A stretch of DNA of 64,000 nt from Massilia aquatica (GCF_011682045.1 NZ_VVIW01000005.1:310001-374000), one strand, 5' to 3'; positions 45,718 to 56,706 are shown, counted from the stretch's first letter. Numbers and translations: made by a program. The notes: a model not told the origin generated them from the sequence alone.

Positions 45718-46305
45718 TTATTTTGCTGCAGGGGCGTCAAGCGCCGCCGGCGCCGCCACTGCTGGCGTCGCTGGTACTGCAAGTTCGCCCGGCGCCGGCG
45801 TTGCCGCTGGTGGCGCGATCGGTTTTTCAACGACCGGCTTCATCTGCTCGGCGTTCTTGCATTCGTTGGCCAGCTGGCGGTTCAGGCGCGAATCGAGCAG
45901 CATGCCCTTGGCCGGAATACCGATCCAGACCAGGCCGAAGGTCGGGTTTTCGAAGCGCTTGGCGCCCGTGGTCGTGCCCACGCGGGTCAGGCGGTGCAGG
46001 CGCTTCTTCCAGCGCAGCGCGATGTGGCCGTCGTCGTTATCGTTGTGGTAGGTCGTGACCTTGTTGCCCAGCTCGCAGTCGAAGTCGGTGGTGGTGGTGT
46101 CGGTAATGTCCGGTTCCGGCTCGCTGCCAACCACGTCGACCGCTTTCGGGTGCGCGCGCGTTTTGGACTTGGCGGCCGGCTTGGCCTTGGCCGCCTTGGC
46201 GGTGGCTTTCGGTTCGGCCGCGTTGGCCGCCGGGGCCGCGCACAGGGTTGCCGCTGCCATCGCCAGGGAGCAGGCGAGCAGGGTGTTCTTGATCAGGGTG
46301 GGCAT
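45718..46305 (-). CDS. Secreted protein with MliC-like core
   Basis: 195 residues. The N-terminal signal is LACSLAMAAATLCAAPAANA. The central part (TDFDCELGNKVTTYHNDND to RVGTTTGAKRF and GLVWIGIPAKGM) resembles the beta-barrel of lysozyme inhibitor MliC, with a Cys pair, and the ends are Ala/Lys/Pro-rich linkers. The match is weak. It follows the CitE-like gene in the acnA-mdh locus and shares its direction. Confidence 0.6.
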   Translation of the reverse strand: MPTLIKNTLLACSLAMAAATLCAAPAANAAEPKATAKAAKAKPAAKSKTRAHPKAVDVVGSEPEPDITDTTTTDFDCELGNKVTTYHNDNDDGHIALRWKKRLHRLTRVGTTTGAKRFENPTFGLVWIGIPAKGMLLDSRLNRQLANECKNAEQMKPVVEKPIAPPAATPAPGELAVPATPAVAAPAALDAPAAK

Positions 46306-46321
46306 CGGGGGTAGCTTCCGT

Positions 46322-47323
46322 TCAGGTGGCTGGTTGTGGTTCGTTGACGAGGGCGGCGGCGGCGTCGGGCAGGGCCAGGCCTGCCAGTTTCGCGCGCTGC
46401 AGCACCGTCCAATAATAGCGATAGCTGGCGCGGTCGTGCAAGCGCCCGTTCTGGGAAATCGGGCCCCAGCTGGCGTTCTTGCCTTCGGTCAGGATGTTGG
46501 TCGCTTCGTTCACTTCCGACAGGCGCGGCGTAAACGCCTTGAGGATCGGCTTGATCTGGTCGGGATGGATGCTCCACATGCGCGTAAAACCGAATTCGGC
46601 GGCGGCGCGCTGGGCATCGTTGGCGACCACGGCGCTGTCCTTGATGTCGGTCGTTACATTGTGCGAGGGCACCTTGCCGTGCGCGTGGCAGGCGGCCGCC
46701 ATCTCGAGCTTGGCGCGCACCACCAGCGGGTGCGTGAACTGGCCCGGTGTGCGCATGGCCGCGCCGGGAATGGCGCCGTAGTGCGACGAGACGAAATCCA
46801 TGATGCCGAACGACAGGCACTCGACCTGCGGCTGGGCGGCAATGGCGTCCGCTTCGCGCAGCGCGCCGTGGGTTTCGACCAGCACGTGCACCGGCATCGG
46901 CGTGAGCCTGCCGCCCTTGGCGGCGTGCACGTTGATGGCCTCGATGGCGCGCGCCACGTCGGCCGCGCCGTTGGCCTTGGGCAGCACCACGTAGGCCAGG
47001 CGCTGCGCCGCACCACCCACGATGACGGCCAGGTCGCCCTCGAAGAAAGGGCTGTCGACGTCGTGCACGCGCACGCCGATGCGGTTGTGGCGGTTGCCGT
47101 CGTCGTTAAGCAGACGCACGATCATTTGGGCGTGTTCGGGCTCGGAGCCGGCGGTGGCGCCGTCTTCGCAATCGAACGTGATGTCGAACAGGGGGCCAAG
47201 CTCTTGTTGCAGGGCCATCGACTTGAGCATCAGCTTTTCGGAGCCTGCATAGTGGTCGCAGGCGGGGAGCAGCAAAGGCTGGCGTTTGCCCTGGAATAAA
47301 ACCTCGGAGGGATGCATGATCAT
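46322..47323 (-). CDS. HpcH/HpaI aldolase / citrate-lyase-beta-like protein
   Basis: 333 residues from ATG 47323, or 331 from ATG 47317, which has better spacing to TGAGAAA. The TIM-barrel signature is in [14 protein letters not shown] and [14 protein letters not shown], with [14 protein letters not shown] and the late [18 protein letters not shown]. This family contains malyl-CoA and citryl-CoA lyases. The same gene commonly lies beside mdh and acnA in Burkholderiales. A 10-base-pair hairpin at 47343-47367 lies just upstream. Confidence 0.8.
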   Translation of the reverse strand: MIMHPSEVLFQGKRQPLLLPACDHYAGSEKLMLKSMALQQELGPLFDITFDCEDGATAGSEPEHAQMIVRLLNDDGNRHNRIGVRVHDVDSPFFEGDLAVIVGGAAQRLAYVVLPKANGAADVARAIEAINVHAAKGGRLTPMPVHVLVETHGALREADAIAAQPQVECLSFGIMDFVSSHYGAIPGAAMRTPGQFTHPLVVRAKLEMAAACHAHGKVPSHNVTTDIKDSAVVANDAQRAAAEFGFTRMWSIHPDQIKPILKAFTPRLSEVNEATNILTEGKNASWGPISQNGRLHDRASYRYYWTVLQRAKLAGLALPDAAAALVNEPQPAT

Positions 47324-47342
47324 TTTCTCAGGTACGGCAGCG

Positions 47343-47367
47343 CCTGTGCCGCTCGGGGCGGCACAGG
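47343..47367 (-). terminator. Hairpin between mdh and the CitE-like gene
   Basis: CCTGTGCCGC, loop TCGGG, GCGGCACAGG: a strong stem with no T tract after it. It could attenuate read-through from mdh into the CitE-like gene or stabilise the mdh message. Confidence 0.5.
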
Positions 47368-47421
47368 GCGTGCGGCGAATCGGTGGTGTTACGGGATCCA
47401 CGAATCCGGCCGCGTTGAAAC

Positions 47422-48411
47422 TCAGGCCAGCAGGTGGGCGACGCCGTCACGCTCTTCGGTCAGTTCCTTGAGCGTGAGGTTGATGCGTTCCTGCGAGAAC
47501 TCGTCGATCGGCAAATCTTGCACGATCGTGTATTCGCCATTCTCGGTGGTGACCGGGAAGCCGAACATGGTGCCTTCAGGGATGCCGTACGAGCCATCCG
47601 AAGGGATGCCCATCGTGGTCCACTTGCCGTTGGTGCCGAGGAACCAGTCGTGCATGTGGTCGATGGCGGCGTTGGCGGCCGAGGCAGCCGACGACAGGCC
47701 GCGCGCTTCGATGATCGCTCCGCCGCGCTTGCCCACGGTTGGCAGGAAGGTGTCGCGGTTCCAGGCGTCGTCGCCAATGCTGTCCTTGACCGATGCGCCG
47801 TCGATCTGCGCAAAGCGGTAGTCGGCGTACATGGTTGGCGAGTGGTTGCCCCACACGCACAGTTTTTCGATCGACGCGACTGGTTTGCCGGTCTTGGCCG
47901 CGATTTGCGACAGGGCACGGTTGTGGTCCAGGCGCAGCATGGCGGTGAAGTTCTTGGCCGGCAGCGACGGCGCCGATTTCATGGCGATGTAGGCGTTGGT
48001 GTTGGCCGGGTTGCCGACCACCAGCACCTTGACGTTGCGCGAAGCAACGGCGTCGAGCGCCTTGCCTTGCACCGTGAAGATCTGGGCATTGGCTTCGAGC
48101 AGGTCTTTACGCTCCATCCCAGGACCGCGCGGACGGGCGCCGACCAGCAGGGCGAAATCGGCATCCTTGAAGGCGGTCATCGGATCGGCGTGGGCGGTCA
48201 TGCCGGCCAGCAGCGGGAATGCGCAGTCGTCGATTTCCATCATGACGCCCTTGAGCGCTTTCTGGGCTTTTTCGTCGGCGATTTCCAGCAATTGCAGGAT
48301 GACTGGCTGGTCTTTGCCGAGCATGTCACCGTTCGCGATGCGGAACAGCAGGGAATAGCCGATCTGGCCGGCAGCGCCGGTGACAGCAACGCGCAGTGGG
48401 GTTTTAGCCAT
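47422..48411 (-). CDS. mdh: Malate dehydrogenase
   Basis: 329 residues from ATG 48411 (GGAGA upstream). The NAD fold starts [19 protein letters not shown]; substrate-binding Args are in [27 protein letters not shown] and the catalytic His region [11 protein letters not shown] complete the pattern of the LDH/MDH type. It oxidises malate to oxaloacetate. Transcribed leftward, divergent from the GntR regulator. Confidence 0.95.
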   Translation of the reverse strand: MAKTPLRVAVTGAAGQIGYSLLFRIANGDMLGKDQPVILQLLEIADEKAQKALKGVMMEIDDCAFPLLAGMTAHADPMTAFKDADFALLVGARPRGPGMERKDLLEANAQIFTVQGKALDAVASRNVKVLVVGNPANTNAYIAMKSAPSLPAKNFTAMLRLDHNRALSQIAAKTGKPVASIEKLCVWGNHSPTMYADYRFAQIDGASVKDSIGDDAWNRDTFLPTVGKRGGAIIEARGLSSAASAANAAIDHMHDWFLGTNGKWTTMGIPSDGSYGIPEGTMFGFPVTTENGEYTIVQDLPIDEFSQERINLTLKELTEERDGVAHLLA

Positions 48412-48729
48412 GATGAATCTCCAAAGTGGGAAAAAAACGGACGAAGCAACGATCGAAGCAACGGTCGAAGCTGGGGCTACGCTTGTCCGGGAAAACCGTA
48501 ATGATACCAAAATCGGATGCCGACCTCGGACACCACAGCCGGAACTCCCCGCGCCGGTGAAAAAAGCCCGGTGCGATACGCGCGTATGCCGGATCGAACG
48601 CGAGTGTAGGCGCAGGTCGGCAATCTGTCAATTCGTATCATATATCTTATATAAGACACCTTATATAAAACACCTGTCAGCGGCGATTGCACTGGACTGG
48701 CAGGCCGGTTTGTGTTGAAATCGCGGTCT
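48412..48729. promoter_or_regulatory. Divergent promoter region of mdh and the GntR regulator
   Basis: 318 bases. The right half contains an AT-rich block with tandem repeats (48647-48674) that probably hold a promoter and an operator. No gene is seen inside. Confidence 0.6.
48647..48674 (+). repeat. Tandem 14-base repeat, candidate operator
   Basis: TTATATAAGACACC (48647-48660) is followed at once by TTATATAAAACACC (48661-48674), differing at one base. The first unit sits in the palindrome CTTATATAAG (48646-48655). It stands about 56 bases before the GntR start, where a GntR-type autoregulatory site is expected. Confidence 0.6.
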
Positions 48730-49527
48730 ATGAATTCCCTCCCGACCCCACCGATCCTGCATGGACTACCTGCCAGCGGGAGCGGCGCTGCCGCCAGCAC
48801 TCCGGGCGCCTCACCCACCTTCAGCCCGCTGTACCAGCAGATCAAGGCCCTGCTCACCCAGGGTTTGCAGGCCGGCGAGTGGAAGCCCGGCGAGATGATC
48901 CCCAGCGAAGTCGAACTGGCCGGCCGCTTCAAGGTCAGCCAGGGCACGGTGCGCAAGGCGATCGATGAACTGGCCGCCGAAAACCTGGTCGTGCGGCGCC
49001 AGGGCAAGGGCACCTTTGTCGCCACCCACCATGAAGCGCGCGCGCATTTCCGCTTTTTGCGCCTGATGCCCGACGAAGGCGTGCCGCATCACCCCGACAA
49101 CAAGATCATCGAAGTCAAGCGCATGCGCGCGCCGGCCGAAGTGGCGCGCCTGCTGGACCTCAAATCGGGCGACTCCGTAGTGTATATCAAGCGCGTGATG
49201 TCGTTCGACGGCACGCCCACAATTCTTGAAGAAATGTGGCTTCCCGGCCTCCTGTTCAAGGGACTGACCGCGGAACGCCTGGTCGAGTACAAGGGTCCAA
49301 TGTACGGATTGTTCGAGTCCGAGTTCGGCACCCGCATGATCCGCGCCAGCGAAAAGATCCGCGCGCTCGGGGCCGATGCCGGCGCCGCCCAGTACCTCGG
49401 GGTGGAGCAGGGCACGCCGCTGCTGTGCGCCGAGCGCGTCTCGTTCACCTACGGCGACAAGGCGGTCGAGCTCAGGCGTGGGCTGTACCTGACATCGCAT
49501 CATCATTACCAGAATGACTTGTCGTAG
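48730..49527 (+). CDS. GntR/HutC-family regulator upstream of sdh
   Basis: 265 residues from ATG 48730. A flexible Pro/Ala/Ser-rich leader of about 35 residues precedes the winged helix (PLYQQIKALLTQGLQ, PSEVELAGRFKVSQGTVRK, RQGKGTFVA). The remainder is a UTRA ligand domain (YIKRVMSFDGTPTILEEMWL, and a late LGVEQGTPLLCAERVSFTYG). It sits between mdh and sdhCDAB and probably senses a TCA metabolite and controls them. Confidence 0.9.
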   Translation: MNSLPTPPILHGLPASGSGAAASTPGASPTFSPLYQQIKALLTQGLQAGEWKPGEMIPSEVELAGRFKVSQGTVRKAIDELAAENLVVRRQGKGTFVATHHEARAHFRFLRLMPDEGVPHHPDNKIIEVKRMRAPAEVARLLDLKSGDSVVYIKRVMSFDGTPTILEEMWLPGLLFKGLTAERLVEYKGPMYGLFESEFGTRMIRASEKIRALGADAGAAQYLGVEQGTPLLCAERVSFTYGDKAVELRRGLYLTSHHHYQNDLS

Positions 49528-49774
49528 TTTCAAGATAACCGAAGCACGGTGTTGCTGAACCGCGATTGACCCCCGATTAAGGGGGCCGCACTAGGACGGT
49601 GCAGTGCACAAAACGTCCGTAACGTTTAAAATGCATTGATCATAAGAAAGTAGCGAGCGTCGTCTCATATTGTTGCCGAACTTGCAAATCGCAAGAGGAA
49701 TATTGGTGCATTTCGGCAAAATGGGCGAAAATTGCGGGTTAATTACAATTTAGTTAGTCAAAGGGGGTACTGCC

Positions 49775-50197
49775 ATGTCCGAAGCCGTGAAGGAAGTTCC
49801 AAAAAAAGAACGGCCAGAGATCCGTAACATTCATGTTACCGATTTGATGAATTACAACATGACGCCCGGCGCCTGGGTCTCGATCCTGCACCGCGTCAGC
49901 GGCGCGGCCATCTTCCTGATGCTGCCGTTCCTGCTGTACATGTTCCAGCATAGCGTGCAGTCGGAAATGTCGTTCGACTATTTCAAGGGCGTCCTCGCGC
50001 ATCCCCTGGTCAAGCTGGTCCTGCTGGGCCTGATCTGGGCCTACATGCACCACTTCTGCGCCGGTTTCCGCCACCTGTTCATGGACATGCACATGGGCAT
50101 CGAGAAAGATTCCTCGCGCCATAGCGCTGTCAGCGTGCTGGTTGTCAGCCTGATCCTGACCGCACTGGCTGGTCTCAAACTGTTTGGAGTGTTTTGA
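49775..50197 (+). CDS. sdhC: Succinate dehydrogenase cytochrome b556 subunit
   Basis: 140 residues from ATG 49775 (AAGGGGG upstream). Three membrane helices; SILHRVSGAAIFLMLPFLLY contains the quinone/haem region and YMHHFCAGFRHLFMDMH the haem-ligand His. The stop overlaps the sdhD start by one base (TGATG). Part of complex II. Confidence 0.93.
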   Translation: MSEAVKEVPKKERPEIRNIHVTDLMNYNMTPGAWVSILHRVSGAAIFLMLPFLLYMFQHSVQSEMSFDYFKGVLAHPLVKLVLLGLIWAYMHHFCAGFRHLFMDMHMGIEKDSSRHSAVSVLVVSLILTALAGLKLFGVF

Positions 50198-50562
50198 TGG
50201 CAAAGAATAATGTCGGACGTAACCGCCTGGTCGTCGGCGCCCACTACGGCCTGAAAGACTGGATGGCCCAGCGCCTTACCGCGGTGGTGATGGCGGTGTA
50301 CACCTTCACCCTGCTGATCTCCTTCTTGACCGGTAATAACTTCACCTACGAAGGCTGGTCCCACCTGTTCTCGCAACAGTGGTTCAAGCTGTTTTCCCTG
50401 GTGACCTTCGCCGGCCTGTACTACCACGCCTGGGTCGGCATGCGCGACATCTGGATGGATTACATCAAACCGGTCGGCGTGCGCCTGACCCTGCAAGCGC
50501 TCACCATCCTGTGGCTGATCGGCTGCGCAGCCTGGACCGTACAAATTCTCTGGAGCGTTTAA
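50197..50562 (+). CDS. sdhD: Succinate dehydrogenase membrane anchor subunit
   Basis: 121 residues from ATG 50197. Three membrane spans with [39 protein letters not shown] (haem His) and a last [18 protein letters not shown]. It anchors the flavin and iron-sulphur subunits with SdhC. Closely spaced to sdhA. Confidence 0.93.
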   Translation: MAKNNVGRNRLVVGAHYGLKDWMAQRLTAVVMAVYTFTLLISFLTGNNFTYEGWSHLFSQQWFKLFSLVTFAGLYYHAWVGMRDIWMDYIKPVGVRLTLQALTILWLIGCAAWTVQILWSV

Positions 50563-50564
50563 TC

Positions 50565-52343
50565 GTGGCAGCAATCAAAAAAGCACTTCCTACCCGCCGC
50601 TTCGACGCGGTCATCATCGGCGCGGGCGGCTCCGGCATGCGCGCTTCCCTGCAACTGGCCGAAGCCGGCCTGAACGTGGCCGTACTGTCGAAAGTCTTCC
50701 CGACCCGCTCGCACACCGTGGCGGCCCAGGGCGGCATCGGCGCCTCGCTTGGCAATATGTCGGAAGACGACTGGTACTGGCACATGTTCGACACCGTCAA
50801 GGGTGGCGACTACCTGGGCGACCAGGATGCGATCGAATTCATGTGCCGCGAAGCACCGAAGGTCGTGTATGAGCTGGAACACTTCGGCATGCCCTTCGAC
50901 CGCAATCCGGATGGCACGATTTACCAGCGTCCGTTCGGCGGCCACACCGCCAACTTCGGCGAAAAGCCGGTCCAGCGCGCTTGCGCCGCGGCCGACCGCA
51001 CCGGCCACGCCCTGCTGCACACCCTGTACCAGCGCAATGTGCGCGCGCGCACCCATTTCTTCGTGGAGTGGATGGCGATCGACATCATCCGTGATGCCGA
51101 CGGCGACTGCGTCGGCGTCGTTGCGCTCGAAATGGAAACCGGCGAATGCATGGTCCTGGAAGCGAAGACCACCATCTTCGCCACCGGCGGGGCAGGGCGC
51201 ATCTTCGCCGCCTCGACCAACGCCTTCATTAACACCGGCGACGGCATGGGCATGGCGGCACGCGCCGGCCTGCCGCTGCAGGACATGGAATTCTGGCAGT
51301 TCCACCCGACCGGCGTGTCCGGCGCGGGCGTCTTGATCACCGAAGGCGTGCGCGGCGAAGGCGGCATCCTGATCAACAGCAATGGCGAACGCTTCATGGA
51401 GCGCTATGCGCCGACCCTGAAAGACCTGGCGCCGCGCGACTTCGTGTCGCGTTCGATGGACCAGGAAATCAAGGAAGGGCGCGGCTGCGGTCCGAACAAG
51501 GACCACGTGCTGCTCGACCTGCGCCACATCGGCGCCGACACCATCGCCAAGCGCCTGCCGTCGATTCTCGAAATCGGCCACAAGTTCGCCAACGTCGACG
51601 CCACCAAGGAACCGATCCCGGTCGTGCCGACGATTCACTACCAGATGGGCGGCATTCCGACCAACATCCACGGCCAGGTGGTCGCTCCGAAAGACGGCAA
51701 TCCGGTCTCGGTGGTCAATGGCCTGTACGCGATCGGCGAATGCGCCTGCGTCTCGGTGCACGGGGCCAACCGCCTCGGCACCAACTCGCTGCTCGACCTG
51801 ATCGTGTTCGGCCGCGCGGCCGGCAACCACGTGGTGGCGTCGAACCTGAAGCAAAAGGAAAACAAGCCTTTGCCGAAAGACGCGGCCGACTTTGCGCTCG
51901 AGCGCATGAACCGCCTGGAAACCTCGACCGGTTCCGAGCGCGTACAGGGCGTGGCCAACGACATCCGTTCGACCATGCAGAAATACTGCGGCGTGTTTCG
52001 CACCGACGAGCTGCTTACCCAGGGCTACAAGGAAATCATGGTGCTCGACGAGCGTCGCAAGCATGTCTCGTTCAAGGACAAGTCGATGGTGTTCAACACC
52101 GCCCGCGTCGAAGCGCTGGAACTCGATAATCTCATTGAAACGGCCAAGGCCACCATCACATCGGCAGTGGCACGCAAGGAATCGCGCGGCGCGCACGCGC
52201 ACAGCGACTTCCCGAACCGCGACGACGAGGTCTGGATGAAGCACACCCTGTACTACTCCGAGGGCAACCGCCTCGAGTACAAGCCTGTGATCACCAAGCC
52301 GCTGACGGTCGATACCTTCAAGCCGAAACCACGTACTTTCTAA
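50565..52343 (+). CDS. sdhA: Succinate dehydrogenase flavoprotein subunit
   Basis: 592 residues with GTG start at 50565, two bases after the sdhD stop. FAD site [19 protein letters not shown]; covalent-flavin His in [14 protein letters not shown]; substrate residues in [20 protein letters not shown] and [14 protein letters not shown]. It oxidises succinate to fumarate. A longer frame to 50379 overlaps sdhD and is not used. Confidence 0.97.
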   Translation: MAAIKKALPTRRFDAVIIGAGGSGMRASLQLAEAGLNVAVLSKVFPTRSHTVAAQGGIGASLGNMSEDDWYWHMFDTVKGGDYLGDQDAIEFMCREAPKVVYELEHFGMPFDRNPDGTIYQRPFGGHTANFGEKPVQRACAAADRTGHALLHTLYQRNVRARTHFFVEWMAIDIIRDADGDCVGVVALEMETGECMVLEAKTTIFATGGAGRIFAASTNAFINTGDGMGMAARAGLPLQDMEFWQFHPTGVSGAGVLITEGVRGEGGILINSNGERFMERYAPTLKDLAPRDFVSRSMDQEIKEGRGCGPNKDHVLLDLRHIGADTIAKRLPSILEIGHKFANVDATKEPIPVVPTIHYQMGGIPTNIHGQVVAPKDGNPVSVVNGLYAIGECACVSVHGANRLGTNSLLDLIVFGRAAGNHVVASNLKQKENKPLPKDAADFALERMNRLETSTGSERVQGVANDIRSTMQKYCGVFRTDELLTQGYKEIMVLDERRKHVSFKDKSMVFNTARVEALELDNLIETAKATITSAVARKESRGAHAHSDFPNRDDEVWMKHTLYYSEGNRLEYKPVITKPLTVDTFKPKPRTF

Positions 52344-52352
52344 GGTCAGAAC

Positions 52353-53063
52353 ATGACACGCACCGTAAAACTGAAAATCTACCGCTACGATCCCGACCAG
52401 GATGCCAAGCCGTACATGCAAGACGTGACCGTCGAATTGCAGGACACCGACAAGATGCTGCTCGACGCCCTGCAGCGCATCAAGTCCGATGTCGACGATA
52501 CACTGAGCCTGCGCCGCTCGTGCCGTGAAGGCGTGTGCGGTTCGGACGCGATGAACATCAACGGCAAGAACGGCCTGGCCTGCACCACCAACCTGAACGA
52601 GCTGACCCAGCCGATCGTGCTGCGTCCGCTGGCCGGCCTGCCTGTCATCCGCGACCTGATCGTCGACATGACGCAATTTTTCAAGCAGTACGATTCAATC
52701 AAGCCGTACCTGGTCAACGATTCGATTCCGCCTGAAAAAGAGCGTCTGCAGACCCCGACCGAACGCGAAGAGCTCGACGGCCTGTACGAGTGCATCCTGT
52801 GCGCTTGCTGCTCGACCTCGTGCCCGTCGTTCTGGTGGAATCCCGACAAATTCGTCGGCCCTGCCGGCCTCTTGCAAGCCTACCGCTTCATCGCCGACAG
52901 CCGCGACGAAGACACCGGCGCGCGCCTGGACAACCTGGAAGACCCGTACCGCCTGTTCCGCTGCCACTCGATCATGAATTGCGTCGACGTCTGCCCTAAA
53001 GGGCTGAACCCGAACAAGGCGATCGGCAAGATCAAGGAATTGATGGTTCGCCGCGCTGTGTAA
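52353..53063 (+). CDS. sdhB: Succinate dehydrogenase iron-sulphur subunit
   Basis: 236 residues. Cys sets for three clusters: RRSCREGVCGSDAMNING (2Fe-2S), LYECILCACCSTSCPSFWWN (4Fe-4S) and FRCHSIMNCVDVCPKGLNP (3Fe-4S). It carries electrons from FAD to quinone. It follows sdhA by nine bases. Confidence 0.97.
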   Translation: MTRTVKLKIYRYDPDQDAKPYMQDVTVELQDTDKMLLDALQRIKSDVDDTLSLRRSCREGVCGSDAMNINGKNGLACTTNLNELTQPIVLRPLAGLPVIRDLIVDMTQFFKQYDSIKPYLVNDSIPPEKERLQTPTEREELDGLYECILCACCSTSCPSFWWNPDKFVGPAGLLQAYRFIADSRDEDTGARLDNLEDPYRLFRCHSIMNCVDVCPKGLNPNKAIGKIKELMVRRAV

Positions 53064-53252
53064 GGCACGTTCGAAGAACAGCAGGGCGGGCGCGGCGCGG
53101 ACAGAAGGTGTCGGCGGCGCGCCCGCTTGCCATCCGGGACAGGTTTGCATGCTGCCCGGTATGGAAAAAGATTGTAAGCAATACAGTAAAAGTACCGTAC
53201 TGCCGAAATCCGGCAGGCGGAGTATAGTGTTGACCCAACGACGGACTCTAGA
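53064..53252 (+). other. Spacer between sdhB and sdhE
   Basis: 188 bases with no gene. It may contain a secondary promoter for sdhE-gltA: TTGACCC is visible near 53232 and AGTATAGTG near 53221. I see no terminator. Confidence 0.35.
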
Positions 53253-53519
53253 GTGAATACGCACCAATCCGACCCGGCCAACCGCTCGCGACTGCGCTGG
53301 CGCAGCCGCCGGGGTTTGCTCGAAAACGACCTGATCCTCACGCGCTTCCTTGACGCGCATGAAGAAGGGTTGACCGATGATGAAGTCGACGCGCTGACCC
53401 GGCTGCTCGATCTGGCGGACAATCCGCTGATGGACCTGATCCTGGCGCGCAAAGAGCCCGAAGGTGAAGTCGACTTGCCGCATGTACGCGCCTTGCTGGC
53501 GCGCCTGCGGCAAGCCTGA
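53253..53519 (+). CDS. sdhE: Succinate dehydrogenase FAD assembly factor
   Basis: 88 residues with GTG start. The motif [17 protein letters not shown] is the RGxxE signature of SdhE/Sdh5 (DUF339), which helps attach FAD to SdhA. It lies between sdhB and gltA in many proteobacteria. The spacing to sdhB is larger than usual. Confidence 0.92.
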   Translation: MNTHQSDPANRSRLRWRSRRGLLENDLILTRFLDAHEEGLTDDEVDALTRLLDLADNPLMDLILARKEPEGEVDLPHVRALLARLRQA

Positions 53520-53601
53520 ACGTGGCGACAGCCCGTGGCGAAAGCCCGACGAGTTTCGTAATTTTTATTTTGTTGACCTCACCTCCCAAGAAGGAAGTGC
53601 C

Positions 53602-54903
53602 ATGAATATCTCTGATACCAAAGCCACCCTGTCGTTTTCCGATGGCAGCACCCCGATCGACATGCCGATCTACAAGGGCACCGTTGGCCCGGACGTCATC
53701 GACATCCGCAAGCTGTACGCCCAGACCGGCAAATTCACGTACGACCCGGGCTTCATGTCGACCGCCGCCTGCAACTCGAGCATCACCTACATCGATGGCG
53801 ACAAGGGCGAACTGCTGTACCGCGGTTACCCGATCGAGCAGCTGGCCGTCAATTGCGACTTCCTGGAAACCTGCTACCTGCTGCTGAACGGCGAACTGCC
53901 GAACAAAGAAGAAAACCAGAAATTCAGTGATACCGTCACCAAGCACACCATGGTGCACGAGCAGATGCAATTCTTCTTCCGCGGCTTCCGCCGTGACGCG
54001 CACCCGATGTCGGTGCTGGTCGGCACCGTCGGCGCGCTGGCCTCGTTCTACCACGACTCGCTCGACATCAACGACCCGCATCACCGCGAAGTGTCGGCGA
54101 TCCGCCTGATCGCCAAGATGCCGACCCTGGTCGCCATGTCGTACAAATACTCGATCGGCCAGCCGTTCGTGTACCCGCGCAACGACCTGTCGTACAGCGC
54201 CAATTTCATGCGCATGATGTTCGGCAATCCGTGCGAAGAATACGTGGTCAACGAAGTGCTGGTGCGCGCACTCGACCGCATCCTGATCCTGCACGCGGAC
54301 CACGAGCAGAACGCGTCGACCTCGACCGTTCGCCTGGCCGGTTCCTCGGGCGCCAACCCGTTCGCCTGTATCGCCGCCGGCATCGCCTGCCTGTGGGGTC
54401 CTGCGCACGGTGGTGCGAACGAAGCCGCACTGAACATGCTGAAAGAAATCGGCAGCGTCGAGAACATTCCAGCTTTCATCGAAAAAGTGAAAGACAAGAA
54501 CTCCGGCGTCAAGCTGATGGGTTTCGGTCACCGCGTCTACAAGAACTTCGACCCGCGCGCCAAGCTGATGCGCGAAACCTGCCACGAAGTGCTGGAAGAG
54601 CTGGGCCTGCAAGACGACCCGCTGTTCAAACTGGCCATGGCGCTGGAAAAAATTGCGCTGGAAGACGACTACTTCGTATCGCGCAAGCTGTATCCGAACG
54701 TCGACTTCTACTCGGGCATCGTGCAATCGGCGCTGGGCATTCCGGTGTCGCTGTTCACCGGTATTTTCGCGATGGCGCGCACCATCGGCTGGATCGCCCA
54801 GTGGAACGAAATGATTTCGGATCCAGAACAGAAGATCGGCCGTCCACGCCAGCTGTTCGTCGGCTCGCCAACGCGCGACGTGCCAGCGATCGACAAACGC
54901 TGA
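53602..54903 (+). CDS. gltA: Citrate synthase
   Basis: 433 residues from ATG 53602 (AAGGAAG upstream). Type I citrate synthase signature: [27 protein letters not shown] with catalytic His, [15 protein letters not shown] and [15 protein letters not shown], and a final [15 protein letters not shown]. It condenses oxaloacetate with acetyl-CoA. A strong terminator follows. Confidence 0.96.
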   Translation: MNISDTKATLSFSDGSTPIDMPIYKGTVGPDVIDIRKLYAQTGKFTYDPGFMSTAACNSSITYIDGDKGELLYRGYPIEQLAVNCDFLETCYLLLNGELPNKEENQKFSDTVTKHTMVHEQMQFFFRGFRRDAHPMSVLVGTVGALASFYHDSLDINDPHHREVSAIRLIAKMPTLVAMSYKYSIGQPFVYPRNDLSYSANFMRMMFGNPCEEYVVNEVLVRALDRILILHADHEQNASTSTVRLAGSSGANPFACIAAGIACLWGPAHGGANEAALNMLKEIGSVENIPAFIEKVKDKNSGVKLMGFGHRVYKNFDPRAKLMRETCHEVLEELGLQDDPLFKLAMALEKIALEDDYFVSRKLYPNVDFYSGIVQSALGIPVSLFTGIFAMARTIGWIAQWNEMISDPEQKIGRPRQLFVGSPTRDVPAIDKR

Positions 54904-55302
54904 TCGACGCGTTTCTCCATTAAAAAAGCGAGCCTTGGCTCGCTTTTTTTACGTCCGGACGTATCGATCGGGTTCGCGCTCTTTATTTCATGATACGCCT
55001 GTATGGGAGCGTTGGAAATAACATCGAGCATAACGATACGACTGCCGCGCCATGACATTCCGCTGATATCGGCAGAATATCGGAGATGGTTGCAAAATAA
55101 GATAATCGTAAAATAAGTAATAGATGAAATTGGCCGGGATGACCGATATGCAGTTATCGATTGGGTTGTCGCCAACCTCCACACGCTGCGTGTCAGGCCG
55201 CTTATTCCGGAACGAGTCCGGCAATGCGCTATCGACCGGCCTGACACCGCGCGAACATCGACAAGTCGCGCCAGGCGCGCTTGTTGAAGTCCGCGCGCGG
55301 GC
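54904..55302. other. Intergenic, terminator and no gene
   Basis: 399 bases. The first part is the gltA terminator. The rest, to the end of the secreted gene at 55303, has AT-rich stretches (55050-55130) and no convincing gene. Confidence 0.5.
54922..54950 (+). terminator. Terminator after gltA
   Basis: AAAAAAGCGAGCC, short loop TT, GGCTCGCTTTTTT: a 13-base-pair stem followed by a T run. Ends the sdh-gltA transcript. Confidence 0.9.
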
Positions 55303-56706
55303 TTATTGTCCCGGTGGCAGTTCGACCAGGCTGACCTTGGCGCTCGCCGCGCCACCAACTGGCTTCAGGGCCTCATAGTAGGCGATGCCTTTGTCCGGCC
55401 AGACAATGATGTCGCTCTGGCCATTCGCCAGCAATTTGGTGTCTTTCTGCACGACCTTGTTTACCTCGATCCACATCCTCATCTTGACGCCACCGGTGGA
55501 TTCAACCGAAAACTTGTAACGATTCCCCGCTTTTGGCGCGCCATACATGACCCGTCCTAAACCCCCGTTCGAGAAGTTTCTTTGAATCATTTCGTAGTTG
55601 GTCGTCGGCGCTGTCCATTGCAGCGACTGGGTGAAGGTATCAAAGAAGCCCAAGGGACCGACTCCCTGGATTTTCGTCCACACGCCGCGCATGGACAGCA
55701 GGTTGACGTTCGTTTCCGGTACCCGCGGCCGGCCATTGCCAGCGATATGGCCGCTGTGCGAGACCACCCGGCGCAGCGCTGGACGAATGAGCCTGAGTTG
55801 GTCACGCGGCATGGCGCTCCATGGGGAGCCAATTTCAACGTAAATGGCGAACGGGGTGTCTTCGTTGCGGTCGACGACGTAGGCGCCGTATTTCATGAGC
55901 GTCCTGACGACCTTCAAGAGCTTCGGATCGGTGATCTTGCTCGTGTCAAACGTCGGCGGCAGCATCACCAGCGCGCCTTCGGGAATCTCGCCGGTGTTTG
56001 GCCTGGCCGCGATCGTGGTGTCGGCCGCCGTCGCCGGATACACATAGTGATTCGGCTCCGCGCTCAATCCGGTGAAGTCGAGCGACATGGACAGTGCATG
56101 GTCGTAGATGGCCTTGCCATCATTGACCTCGTCTTTGCGGATCAGTCCGCCGGCGGGCGCCGGTCCGGCGGCGCGTCCACCCTGGTAATGGTGGGACGGC
56201 GTGCCCCACCCGCTGCCGTTCAGCGGCGTCCAGGAAACACGGGTCGCGATCCACTTGCCCTCGCTGTTCTTCTTCAGGTTGGAGAATGAATACAAGCGAT
56301 TGAGCTTGGCGTCGGCAATGTCGGCATGGCCGTCACCGCCGGACGCGGGGAGGGTCGTTGCCGGCCAATGGGGAATCGTATAGGTCGGCACCGGAATTTC
56401 GGTATCGGTGTCCATCACGCCCTTGCTGTTCGGATAAGGATAGATCAGCATCGGGCCATCGGTTTCTTTCGCCTCGAATACCCCTGCCGCAAATATGCCG
56501 GCATCAATCGTCGGATCCCACTCTGGCTTGTTGGTGAGCGGTATTTGATAGGTGCCGAGTACCGGATTGACCGGATACGAGTTCCAGAGCGAATCGGCCG
56601 CGAATGGTTTCTTGTAGGTGCCGAAAGTTGGCTTCGTATCGAATTGTGCCTGCGCCAGTGCCGCCACCGTCAGCGCCAGTGTTCCAACTGCTATGTATCG
56701 TTTCAT
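55303..56706 (-). CDS. Secreted protein of unknown function (467 residues)
   Basis: The N-terminus MKRYIAVGTLALTVAALAQA is a signal peptide. The body begins PFAADSLWNSYPVNPVLGTY and contains many Trp/Tyr/Pro-rich strands (SHHYQGGRAAGPAPAGG, GDGHADIADAKLNRLYSF), with a later Ala-rich linker. It may act on or bind carbohydrate, but I see no catalytic pattern I can name. It has a long upstream region with an exact palindrome at 56860. Confidence 0.65.
   Translation of the reverse strand: MKRYIAVGTLALTVAALAQAQFDTKPTFGTYKKPFAADSLWNSYPVNPVLGTYQIPLTNKPEWDPTIDAGIFAAGVFEAKETDGPMLIYPYPNSKGVMDTDTEIPVPTYTIPHWPATTLPASGGDGHADIADAKLNRLYSFSNLKKNSEGKWIATRVSWTPLNGSGWGTPSHHYQGGRAAGPAPAGGLIRKDEVNDGKAIYDHALSMSLDFTGLSAEPNHYVYPATAADTTIAARPNTGEIPEGALVMLPPTFDTSKITDPKLLKVVRTLMKYGAYVVDRNEDTPFAIYVEIGSPWSAMPRDQLRLIRPALRRVVSHSGHIAGNGRPRVPETNVNLLSMRGVWTKIQGVGPLGFFDTFTQSLQWTAPTTNYEMIQRNFSNGGLGRVMYGAPKAGNRYKFSVESTGGVKMRMWIEVNKVVQKDTKLLANGQSDIIVWPDKGIAYYEALKPVGGAASAKVSLVELPPGQ

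Noticed and set aside
55124-55378. An 84-codon plus-strand frame after gltA
   Set aside because: No recognisable sequence, no ribosome site and overlap with the secreted protein gene.
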